Origin: JAVBNF01 sp031551725
Lineage (GTDB): Bacteria; Bacteroidota; Bacteroidia; Bacteroidales; P3
Direction: 5' to 3'
Length of the DNA: 64,000 nucleotides
NCBI GenBank assembly: GCA_031551725.1
Contig: JAVBNF010000034.1
Location: forward strand, 1-64,000
Position numbers and translations under genes: made by a program. This document shows, in pieces, positions 16,797-25,100 of this stretch (its first letter is position 1; every line of letters begins with the position of its first letter). The notes beneath the pieces were generated by a model. It saw only the letters and a program-made list of their open reading frames with translations, searched no databases and was not told where the DNA came from.

Positions 16797-16838
16797 GATG
16801 ATTATACTATTTATTTAAATTCCACGACATACATTTTG

Positions 16839-16846
16839 CAAATATA
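16839..16846 (-). promoter_or_regulatory. -7 box of the small lipoprotein gene
   Basis: TATATTTG on the minus strand, about 43 bp before the start codon at 16796. Confidence 0.55.
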
Positions 16847-16916
16847 CATTTTTTTCATCAAAAAACATATTTTCTGCCAAAATGGCGTTTTTATAACTTT
16901 GGCAAAAAAATTGTTG

Positions 16917-16924
16917 TACCTTTG
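16917..16924 (+). promoter_or_regulatory. -7 box of grpE-dnaJ
   Basis: TACCTTTG, about 90 bp before grpE. A second match, TAACTTTG at 16894-16901, could be a tandem promoter. No CIRCE-type inverted repeat is seen, so HrcA control is not supported. Confidence 0.6.
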
Positions 16925-17012
16925 CATGTAATTTCGGATTTACGATTTCGAATTTTCCAGTTCGTATATCGTACATTATAATTCGTGAATTTTATAAATA
17001 AACAGAAGAGAG

Positions 17013-17528
17013 ATGAGCAAACACGAAGAGCCTGTTTCAGAAGAACAACAATCAACCGAAGTTCCGGAAACCGAACAAACATTGAGTCCGGAAGAAGAGC
17101 TGAAAGCCCAATTGGCAGAATTAAACGATAAACATATTCGTTTATATTCGGAGTTCGACAATTACCGCAAACGTTCGATGAAAGAACGTGTTGAATTAAT
17201 CAAGACGGCATCCGAAAGTGTCATTTTGTCACTTTTGCCGGTTTTAGACGATTTCGACCGTGCTATCAAAGCTATGGAAACCGCAGATGGCAGCCACAAA
17301 GAAGGTATTGAACTAATTTATTCGAAACTTTTCGGCGCTCTTGAGCGTCAAGGTGTAAAGGTAATGCCAAGCATCGGAGAAACATTCGACCCCGAATTGC
17401 AGGAAGCTGTGGCCCAGTTACCCGTTGACGATGCATCGAAAAAGAATATCGTCATCGACGAAGTGCAAAAAGGATATTATTTGCATGACAAAGTCATTCG
17501 TCATGCAAAAGTAGTCGTTGGAATTTAA
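17013..17528 (+). CDS. grpE: Nucleotide exchange factor GrpE
   Basis: 171 residues. Releases ADP from the chaperone DnaK. An acidic, Glu/Gln-rich N-terminus leads into a long coiled-coil helix with the family core YSEFDNYRKRSMKER (residues about 47-61), then the C-terminal beta domain with GVKVMPSIGETFDP and an ending VRHAKVVVG-like IRHAKVVVGI. Length is normal. It is followed by dnaJ after 89 bp in the same direction, the usual order; dnaK is not in this window. Confidence 0.95.
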   Translation: MSKHEEPVSEEQQSTEVPETEQTLSPEEELKAQLAELNDKHIRLYSEFDNYRKRSMKERVELIKTASESVILSLLPVLDDFDRAIKAMETADGSHKEGIELIYSKLFGALERQGVKVMPSIGETFDPELQEAVAQLPVDDASKKNIVIDEVQKGYYLHDKVIRHAKVVVGI

Positions 17529-17530
17529 CT

Positions 17531-17610
17531 AATTATTAATGGTTAATTGTTAATGGTTAATGTGCTTCGCAGCCATTTACCATTAACCATTTATCATTAA
17601 CCATTTATCA
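17531..17610. repeat. TTAATGGTTAAT-type inverted repeat
   Basis: TTAATGGTTAAT words followed by their complement ATTAACCATTTA, forming an AT-rich hairpin between grpE and dnaJ. Similar words occur at 5404-5440 and 13811-13850. It may modulate the grpE/dnaJ ratio. Confidence 0.55.
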
Positions 17611-17617
17611 TAATCAG

Positions 17618-18793
17618 ATGTCGAAAAGAGATTATTACGAAGTCCTCGGCGTGAGCAAAAGCGCCACAGCAGAAGAACTGAAAAAAGCATACCGCAAACT
17701 TGCGCTGAAATTTCACCCCGATAAAAATCCGGGTGATAAAGAAGCGGAAGAAAAATTTAAAGAAGCAGCAGAAGCATACGAAGTGTTGAGCAGTGCCGAC
17801 AAACGTGCACGTTACGACCAGTTTGGCCACGCAGGCGTTGGCGGAAACGGCGGCGGATATAATGGCGGCGGCATGTCGATGGACGATATTTTCTCTCATT
17901 TTGGCGATATTTTCGGCGGCATGGGCGGCTTTTCCGGTGGTTTCGGAGGCGGTTTCAGCAATTTCTCCGGAGGCTTCGGCGGCGGTTCAAGAAGACGCCG
18001 CAACCACGGCAGCAATTTACGCGTAACGGTCAAACTAACTTTGGAAGAAATTGCCAAGGGGGTTGAAAAGAAAATAAAAGTCAATAAGCAAATTGCCTGC
18101 AACACTTGTAATGGTACCGGTGCCAAAAACGGCACTGCTTTCAAAACCTGCGAAACCTGCCACGGCAGTGGGCAAGTGGCACGTATCTCGCAAACGATTT
18201 TAGGACAAATGCAAACCGTGACAACTTGTCCGACTTGCCACGGACAAGGCGAAATCATTCAGGAAAGATGCGACGTTTGCTCGGGAACCGGTGTCAATAA
18301 AGGCGAAGATATTATCAGCATCAAAATTCCGGCCGGTGTAGCGGACGGCATGCAGCTTTCCGTGAGCGGCAAAGGCAATGCGCCGATGCACGGCGGTATC
18401 AACGGCGATTTGATTGTGATGATTGAAGAAATTCAACATCCCGATTTCCAACGCGACCAAAACAACCTACATTATTCACATTTCCTCACTTTTCCCGATG
18501 CTGTATTGGGAACAACCATCGAAATTCCTACACTCGACGGCAAAGCGCGCGTAAAGATTGAAGCAGGAACGCCTTCCGGAAAATTAATCCGCCTAAAAGG
18601 AAAGGGATTGCCGGACATCAATGGCTACGGCAAAGGCGATTTGATTGTCAGCTTGAATATTTGGACACCCAAAAGCGTTTCGAAAGACGAAAAAGAAATG
18701 CTCGAAAAACTACGTTCTTCCGACAATTTTCAACCCAAAGAAAGCGCTAAAGGAAAAGGATTTTTCGATCGGATGAGAGAGTACTTCGATTAA
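17618..18793 (+). CDS. dnaJ: Chaperone DnaJ
   Basis: 391 residues, a class A J-protein that presents unfolded clients to DnaK and stimulates its ATPase. The J domain has the HPD tripeptide (KFHPDKNPGD, about residue 31), followed by a Gly/Phe-rich stretch (about 70-120), four CxxCxGxG zinc-binding repeats (CNTCNGTG, CETCHGSG, CPTCHGQG, CDVCSGTG; about 160-230) and the C-terminal substrate domains. Full length. Cotranscribed with grpE. Confidence 0.97.
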   Translation: MSKRDYYEVLGVSKSATAEELKKAYRKLALKFHPDKNPGDKEAEEKFKEAAEAYEVLSSADKRARYDQFGHAGVGGNGGGYNGGGMSMDDIFSHFGDIFGGMGGFSGGFGGGFSNFSGGFGGGSRRRRNHGSNLRVTVKLTLEEIAKGVEKKIKVNKQIACNTCNGTGAKNGTAFKTCETCHGSGQVARISQTILGQMQTVTTCPTCHGQGEIIQERCDVCSGTGVNKGEDIISIKIPAGVADGMQLSVSGKGNAPMHGGINGDLIVMIEEIQHPDFQRDQNNLHYSHFLTFPDAVLGTTIEIPTLDGKARVKIEAGTPSGKLIRLKGKGLPDINGYGKGDLIVSLNIWTPKSVSKDEKEMLEKLRSSDNFQPKESAKGKGFFDRMREYFD

Positions 18794-18841
18794 TGTTTAT
18801 CGTTTAATGTTTAAAGAGGTATTGCTTTTAAACGTTAAACA
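18793..18841. repeat. GTTTAACGTTTA-type repeat
   Basis: TTATCGTTTAATGTTTAAA with TTTAAACGTTAAAC, an AT-rich hairpin between the convergent dnaJ and sugar transferase genes, where it could terminate either. Confidence 0.5.
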
Positions 18842-18844
18842 GTT

Positions 18845-20281
18845 TTATTTTCCTTCCCCTTTAAGTACCGTAAGAATAGTATACGTTAAGATTTTCAAAT
18901 CAACGGCGAGCGAAATATTCGACATGTAAAGCAAGTCATATTTCATGCGTTCAACCATCTGGTCTACGTTTTCGGCGTATCCGTATTTCACTTCGCCCCA
19001 AGATGTGATGCCCGGTTTTACACGTAAAAGCAACAGATATTCAGGGGATTTTTTCACAATTTGTTCAATAAAATAAGCCCGTTCGGGACGCAATCCCACC
19101 CACGACATTTCGCCTTTCAACACATTGTATACCTGCGGAAATTCATCAATACGGTATTTCCGCATAAAACGTCCGAAAATCGTCACACGGTTATCGGAAA
19201 CGTTTGACAACATCGGCACGGACGTTTCTGCATCCGATTTCATAGATCGAAATTTGTAAATGGTAAACGATTTGCCATGTAAACCTATTCGCTCTTGCTT
19301 GTACAAAATTTTTCCCTTTGACGAACGCCTCACTCCTATCGCGGCAATGACAAAAATTGGCGACATCAAGATTCCGAAAATCAATGCAAATAAAATATCA
19401 AAAAAACGTTTGATTAATTGCTGCCAATAAGGTTGCAGTTCATTTGTAAATTCGATCAGCGGCGTTCCGTAAATCGAAGTGGTGTGCACGGAAGTGTATG
19501 AAATCATTTCGGTTTCCGGACTGATACGCACAGTTACTCCAAGCGCCAACAGTTTGGAAACAATTTCTATATAAGAAGGAATTTCATTGGCTTCAGTGGC
19601 AACGAGGGTTTCTTCGATGTTATGTTTTTTGATGATTGATTCTATTTCTTCAAAAGAACCGAGATAAGGCAAAGGTTGAGGATTGAGGGTTGAGGGTTGT
19701 AGGGACAAATCCGCGTGTTTGTCCGTTAATGATACAAATCCAATTAATAGATTTCCGCTTGATTTTTTCTCGTTTTCTATTTCGTGAATTAGTTTTTGTG
19801 CAGTTTCCTGATGCCCGATGATAATTGTAGGAAAGCCTATTTCACGATTGTGAATACGCTTATTCATCTGTGAAGTGATGATATAACGACCTAAAAATGT
19901 AAATAGAAAATGAACAAAAATATAGAATGCAAAAGCCGTTAAATAGTAACGGTTGTCGTTCATCACGCAAAAACGCCAAACGGTGAGTAATAACACAATC
20001 CCACCTACACAAGACACTGAAAATGTTTGTGTAAAATCTCCCATTTTTGATTTGCGGTACGGTTTTCGGTAATAACCGACAAATAAATATAATGCAAACC
20101 AAGCTACTAAAAATAAAAGTGGCACCGAATAAACAGTTTTTCCCAACAGAAGTTCGCCTGGAGAAAAGTTCCACGGATAACTCCAGCCTTTCAAATGTCC
20201 GTTAAAAAAGAACCACAACGCCAAAGTAGCGGCTATAGTATCGGACAAAATATATTTTAATCGCTGTACAAAAATATTCAT
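18845..20281 (-). CDS. Polyprenyl-phosphate sugar-1-phosphate transferase
   Basis: 478 residues, WcaJ-like. Transfers a sugar-1-phosphate from a nucleotide sugar to undecaprenyl phosphate at the inner membrane, the first step of a surface polysaccharide. There are four or five hydrophobic N-terminal segments (residues 10-130), a central Rossmann-like CoA-binding-type domain (about 150-260) and the C-terminal catalytic sugar transferase part with KRFFDILFAL, YKFRSMKSDAE and the PQVYNVLKGEMSWVGLRPE block. It stands alone rather than in a glycan cluster. The promoter box (20286-20293) is so close to the ATG that the transcript may be leaderless. Confidence 0.9.
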   Translation of the reverse strand: MNIFVQRLKYILSDTIAATLALWFFFNGHLKGWSYPWNFSPGELLLGKTVYSVPLLFLVAWFALYLFVGYYRKPYRKSKMGDFTQTFSVSCVGGIVLLLTVWRFCVMNDNRYYLTAFAFYIFVHFLFTFLGRYIITSQMNKRIHNREIGFPTIIIGHQETAQKLIHEIENEKKSSGNLLIGFVSLTDKHADLSLQPSTLNPQPLPYLGSFEEIESIIKKHNIEETLVATEANEIPSYIEIVSKLLALGVTVRISPETEMISYTSVHTTSIYGTPLIEFTNELQPYWQQLIKRFFDILFALIFGILMSPIFVIAAIGVRRSSKGKILYKQERIGLHGKSFTIYKFRSMKSDAETSVPMLSNVSDNRVTIFGRFMRKYRIDEFPQVYNVLKGEMSWVGLRPERAYFIEQIVKKSPEYLLLLRVKPGITSWGEVKYGYAENVDQMVERMKYDLLYMSNISLAVDLKILTYTILTVLKGEGK

Positions 20282-20285
20282 GTTA

Positions 20286-20293
20286 CAAAAGTA
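20286..20293 (-). promoter_or_regulatory. -7 box of the sugar transferase gene
   Basis: TACTTTTG on the minus strand, only 5 bp upstream of the ATG at 20281, so transcription would begin at or next to the start codon. Confidence 0.5.
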
Positions 20294-20342
20294 CCTTTTT
20301 TTAATGAAAAATAAAAGTTTTGTTTTTTTTCAAAAAAATCCT

Positions 20343-20350
20343 TACCTTTG
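20343..20350 (+). promoter_or_regulatory. -7 box of the tRNA-Leu / sufE unit
   Basis: TACCTTTG, 20 bp before the first tRNA-Leu. No other promoter is seen before sufE, so both tRNAs and sufE are likely on one primary transcript. Confidence 0.65.
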
Positions 20351-20369
20351 CATTCCTTTTTAAGGAAAG

Positions 20370-20456
20370 GCCCAGGTGGTGAAATTGGTAGACACGCTAC
20401 TTTGAGGTGGTAGAGCCGGTTCCGGTGTGCAAGTTCGAGTCTTGTCCTGGGCACCA
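20370..20456 (+). tRNA. tRNA-Leu (GAG)
   Basis: Class II tRNA with acceptor pair GCCCAGG/CCTGGGC, anticodon stem CTACT/GGTAG and loop TTGAGGT, giving anticodon GAG, a long variable arm, and TTCGAGT in the T arm. The 3' end ACCA is encoded. Confidence 0.93.
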
Positions 20457-20466
20457 AATAAAAATT

Positions 20467-20494
20467 GTAGAGACGCAATGTATTGCGTCTCTAC
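20467..20494. repeat. GTAGAGACGCAAT palindrome
   Basis: GTAGAGACGCAAT paired with ATTGCGTCTCTAC across a 2-nt centre, between the two tRNA genes. The same unit, with one change, is at 38890-38917. It is a REP-like dispersed palindrome. Confidence 0.75.
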
Positions 20495-20502
20495 TTAATT
20501 AA

Positions 20503-20586
20503 GCCCAAATGGCGGAATTGGTAGACGCGCTAGTTTCAGGGACTAGTAGCCGCAAGGCTGTGCAGGTTCGAGTCCTGTTTTGGGCA
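20503..20586 (+). tRNA. tRNA-Leu (CAG)
   Basis: Class II tRNA with acceptor GCCCAAA/TTTGGGC, anticodon stem CTAGT/ACTAG and loop TTCAGGG, giving anticodon CAG, with a long variable arm. CCA is not encoded: after the discriminator A at 20586 the sequence is CATG, where ATG is the sufE start. Confidence 0.93.
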
Positions 20587-20587
20587 C

Positions 20588-21016
20588 ATGACTATTCAAG
20601 AAACACAAAATCAGATCATTTCCGAATTCAGCATGTTTGTCGACTGGATGGACCGCTACAATTATCTAATTGAAATGGGACACAATTGTCCTTCCATTTC
20701 CGAACAGGATAAAAAAGAGTCAAATCTTATTCAAGGCTGTCAATCACGTGTATGGATTAGTGCAGATGAAGTGGATGGAAAAATTATGTTAAAGGCGGAT
20801 AGCGATGCTGTGATTACAAAAGGCATTGCAGCTTTGTTAATCCGCGTGTTTTCCGGCCATACTGCCGACGAAATTCTGGATGCTGATGTAGAGTTCATCA
20901 ACCAAATCGGACTTCGCGAACACCTCTCCCCCACCCGCTCCAACGGATTAACGGCAATGATTAAGCAAATCAAACTTTACGCTTTGGCTATTAAAACCAA
21001 GGAACAAACGCAATAG
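20588..21016 (+). CDS. sufE: SufE-like sulfur acceptor
   Basis: 142 residues. Accepts persulfide sulfur from a cysteine desulfurase for Fe-S cluster assembly. The active cysteine is in IQGCQSRVW (about residue 52), within the usual SufE fold, and the length is normal. The N-terminus TIQETQNQIISEFSMFVDWM agrees with other SufE proteins, so the ATG at 20588 is well supported even though it starts only 2 nt after the end of tRNA-Leu(CAG). There is therefore no room for a separate promoter or ribosome site. No suf operon genes are nearby. Confidence 0.93.
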   Translation: MTIQETQNQIISEFSMFVDWMDRYNYLIEMGHNCPSISEQDKKESNLIQGCQSRVWISADEVDGKIMLKADSDAVITKGIAALLIRVFSGHTADEILDADVEFINQIGLREHLSPTRSNGLTAMIKQIKLYALAIKTKEQTQ

Positions 21017-21025
21017 CTCCTTGAT

Positions 21026-22030
21026 TTAGCGAGCAAAAGGTGTTGCATCCAAAGAGCTAAAAATTCCGTCGTCATACTTAAACGTTGCAGCAATAGCAAT
21101 CATTGCGGCATTGTCGGTAGTATACTCGAATTTCGGGATAAAACAACGCCAGCCACGTTTATCAGCTTCAGCTTGAACAGCAGCACGCACAGCAGAATTA
21201 GCCGAAACGCCGCCTCCAATTGCAACTTCTTTGATACCTGTTTGTTCCATTGCCATGATTAGCTTTTTCATCAGTGTTTTCACAATGGCATTTTGTACAG
21301 AAGCACACAAATCAGCCTTATTTTCTTCAATAAAATTCGGATTTTCTTTCAACCGATCACGCAAGAAATACAAAATTGAGGTTTTCAAACCGCTGAAACT
21401 GTAGTCCAATCCTGCAATTCGAGGTTCTGCAAATTTAAATGCGTCCGGATTTCCTTCTTTAGCCAGTTTGTCAATTACCGGTCCGCCGGGATAAGGCAAA
21501 CCCATGATTTTCGCGCTTTTGTCGAAGGCTTCACCGGCAGCATCATCAATCGTTCTTCCAATAATTTGCATATCATTATACGCATTTATACGGATAATCT
21601 GTGTATGTCCTCCGGAAACCAAAAGGCACAAAAACGGAAAATTCGGCACCGGAGTTTCATCGTCTTCTTTAATAAAATGTGATAAAACGTGAGCTTCCAA
21701 ATGATTTACCTCTACCAATGGGATATTTAATCCTAACGCCATCGCTTTCGCGAACGAAACGCCAACCAACAGTGAGCCCAACAAACCTGGCCCACGTGTG
21801 AAAGCAATCGCATTCAAATCACGCATTTGAATTCCGGCGTTTTTCAAAGCCACATCTACCACAGGTACAATATTTTGCTGATGTGCACGCGAGGCTAATT
21901 CTGGTACTACACCACCAAAACTTTCATGCACTTTCTGACTTGCAATTAGATTGGCACAAATTTTGCAACCATCAATAATGGCAGCAGATGTGTCGTCGCA
22001 GGAAGATTCTATAGCTAAGATTAAGGACAT
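21026..22030 (-). CDS. tsaD: tRNA threonylcarbamoyladenosine synthase TsaD
   Basis: 334 residues. Transfers the threonylcarbamoyl group to A37 of tRNAs reading ANN codons, with TsaB and TsaE. It is an ASKHA-fold protein; the metal-binding histidines are in EVNHLEAHVLSHF (about residues 108-120), and FTRGPGLLGSLLVG, LVSGGHTQI and GGGVSANSAVR are all in place. Normal length. It is convergent with sufE (9-bp gap) and has its own promoter at 22051-22058. Confidence 0.96.
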   Translation of the reverse strand: MSLILAIESSCDDTSAAIIDGCKICANLIASQKVHESFGGVVPELASRAHQQNIVPVVDVALKNAGIQMRDLNAIAFTRGPGLLGSLLVGVSFAKAMALGLNIPLVEVNHLEAHVLSHFIKEDDETPVPNFPFLCLLVSGGHTQIIRINAYNDMQIIGRTIDDAAGEAFDKSAKIMGLPYPGGPVIDKLAKEGNPDAFKFAEPRIAGLDYSFSGLKTSILYFLRDRLKENPNFIEENKADLCASVQNAIVKTLMKKLIMAMEQTGIKEVAIGGGVSANSAVRAAVQAEADKRGWRCFIPKFEYTTDNAAMIAIAATFKYDDGIFSSLDATPFAR

Positions 22031-22050
22031 TTCCTATTTTTTGATGAATG

Positions 22051-22058
22051 CAAAGATA
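22051..22058 (-). promoter_or_regulatory. -7 box of tsaD
   Basis: TATCTTTG on the minus strand, 20 bp before the tsaD ATG. Confidence 0.65.
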
Positions 22059-22102
22059 CAAAAATAATTATGAATTATATTGGATTAATTCACATAAATT
22101 CG

Positions 22103-22110
22103 TAACTTTG
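22103..22110 (+). promoter_or_regulatory. -7 box of tamB-ribD-yigZ
   Basis: TAACTTTG. Transcription would start near 22117, which fits the ATG at 22139 and makes the in-frame GTG at 22121 unlikely. Confidence 0.65.
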
Positions 22111-22138
22111 TATATTAGCTGTGTTGCATCCATTTAGA

Positions 22139-25100
22139 ATGAAAAAAAGAGCAAAAATAGTCTGGAAGATATTCCATTCGTTTGTCCTGGCAGTGCTTTC
22201 GTTACTGCTGGTATGCTTTCTTTTGCTCACCTCTCCACGCGTACAAACGTATTTAGCTCAATCTTTCATTAAAAATTTATCAGAAGAAACCGGCATGCAG
22301 ATGTCGTTAAACCGCATTGCTATTCGATTTTTTGAGAAAAAAATAGATATTGATGGTCTATTAATTGTTGACCAACATCAAAAAACACTTGCGAAAATCG
22401 ACCATTTGGATGCAAAAATCAAAAGTTTATCGCTTTCGCATCTGAATTTTTCGCGCATTAACTTACAACGTGCAGACGTTAATCTGCGAATTTACAAATC
22501 GGACTCTGTTTTAAATTTAGACCCGATTATCGAATACTTTTCCGGATCCGGGGGGGGCGAAACGCCGAAATTCACGGTCCGCTGCGACCTGTTCTCCATG
22601 CGGAAAAGCCATTTTGCCTATCAAGACCAAAACTATATGTATTCCGATAATCCGTCTTATTTGGATTATGACGATTTGGATTTTAAAAATTTAGGCATTC
22701 GTGCGGAAAAAATTAGCATCGATGAAAAATTCATCATCGCCGATATTCGTAAACTCACGTTTACCGAGCGATCCGGAATTAATGTAAAGAAATTCGCAGC
22801 TTTCGTCACGGCGTCGTCCGATTCTGTTTTCGTGCGACGAGGCTATCTGCAAACGGCCCAAAGTTCGGTTGATTTTGATGTTGATTTGATACACAAATCG
22901 TGGGCAGATTATTTGGATTTCATCAGCAATGTCCAGATGAAAGGCAACATCCACAAGGCTCGTTTGGCTTTTACCGATTTATTTTATTTTGCGCCGCAAC
23001 TGGACGGAATGGATGCCACTCTTGCTGTAAACAACGCTAATTTCAAAGGCACTGTCGACAATTTAAGCGTTCGAAATTTTGATATTTCGACATTGCACAG
23101 TACGCACTTTGCAGGAAATATAAAGCTGAAAGGCTTACCTGACATCGAAAAAACATATATTGAATACGAAATTGCGGATATCAGCACCACACGCGACGAT
23201 ATTAATGCTTTCAAATTACCGGAAGGCGAAAATATTGTTTTGCCGGAAATGCTAAAAAATCTGGGACGCATCAAAGTGGAAGGAACGTACATCGGTGTTT
23301 GGGACGATTTCCATCTGAATGCCGAATTCTTAACCGATTTGGGAAATTTCCAAAGTAATTTTACCATGCAGCGCGATAGCAATGCGCGACTTTCCTATGA
23401 CGGAAATGTTTCCGGAAATAGTGCGGACATCGGCCTTTTATTAAGTTTAAAACAAAATTTCCAAATTGAAAATTTCTCTGCAAACCTGCATGGAAAGGGC
23501 ATTGAACTTAAAACCGCCAATATGCAATTTGATTTCGATGTATCTCATTTGGCTTATCAATCCTACGATTTCGAACGTTTTCATTTGGATGGAAATATGT
23601 CCGGCGGAAAAATCAATGCCACACTCAACGTTGCAAATAAAAGCGACAGCGCTTACATTCATGCCAATTTAGACCTTTCAAAAAAAGACATTGCCCTCAT
23701 TGCCGATGCGCAACTTTACAATATCAATTTAGGAAAATTGGAATTAACAAAAGACACTTCCGACCTTCTAACTGCTCGAATCTCTGCACATATCGATCAG
23801 CTCAATTTACAAAAATTTGCGGGAAGCGTACACATTTCCAAAACCAAACTTAATACTGCCGATGCCACATATTTAATGAATAGCCTTCTTGTAAAAAGCT
23901 ACCAAACAGACAGCACACAAAGGGAAACCACCATCAAAAGTGATTTCTTCGATGCTGTTTTGCAAGGACATTACAATTTTACAAATTTTGGCGAAATTGT
24001 AGAAGATTTCAATGATTTCTATCTTTCAAATTTATCGAATAAAAATAAAGTTCCGATTGTTTTCCAAGGCAAAAAAACAACAAAACAGCCTTATGATTTG
24101 CATCTGAACATGGATCTTTGGCGCACTGACGGCATTGTGGCATATTTTATTCCAAAGCTAAATGTCTCGAATGGCTCTAATTTTACAGCCGATTTTACTG
24201 TTGCTGAAAACACTATTGAAGTGAATTTCTCCGGAAAATCGCAAAAAATAAGTTTCCAAGGCTACGATTTTTCAAATTGGTATATCAACGGAATTACAGA
24301 CTCCGGAACGCTTTACATACAAACAGGCAGTGAGTACTTGGCAAGCAGCGATAGTGCACTCATCCTCTTCGACCCGTTGTTCAAAGTAGATGCTTTTTCC
24401 AATCATATTAATTGGGACATCGCGTGGGGAAATTCGCAAGATTCCACTTCTGATGCACACTTCAACGGCTTTTTTGCTGTTCACAACCCTCGGTTATTCG
24501 AACTTCACATCACAGATGTCGACCTATCCATTTACCAACAACAGTGGGAAGATGTTCACGAAAGTTCCATCCTTTTTGATAATGGAAAGATTCGTTTCAA
24601 CAATTTAAGTTTCATTGATAAATCAAGCGGTTCCAAACGGGAAATCGCTATCAACGGAATTGTTTCGAAAAACAGCGGAGATATTTTAGAAGTATCCCTA
24701 TCCAATGTGGATTTGGAGGCCTTGGCATTTTTCACCAGTCAAACAGGAATGGATTTTGCGGGTGTAATCAACGGGAATGTGAATTTTCATGAAATGTTGA
24801 CCAGTCCATATTTTGTATCAAACCTCATTATTAAAAATTTCGGTGTAAACGGAAAAACGTATGGAAATGGGACTTTAGAAGCAACTTACGAGCAAGATTT
24901 AGACCGTATCCGCTGCAGTTTCACCATCAACGAAGCGGCAAGTTCAGAGTTTAGAACTGTAACTTTGCGTGGATTTTATTTCCCACGTGCTAAAGAAAAA
25001 CAGCTTGATTTCAGGGTTGCTTTAGCAGATTTGGATTTATCTATTCTTAAAAATTATGTATCTGCATTCAGTTCTTCGCTCACCGGCAAGGCTTCCGGCA

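Noticed and set aside
16860..17012. CIRCE/HrcA operator before grpE
   Set aside because: No inverted repeat of the CIRCE type is visible; only -7 boxes are seen.
17896..18258. 120-codon antisense frame in dnaJ
   Set aside because: A shadow of the Gly-rich and zinc-finger codons of dnaJ, proline-rich with no start signal. The same applies to the many other antisense frames in gyrA, clpC and the glycogen gene.
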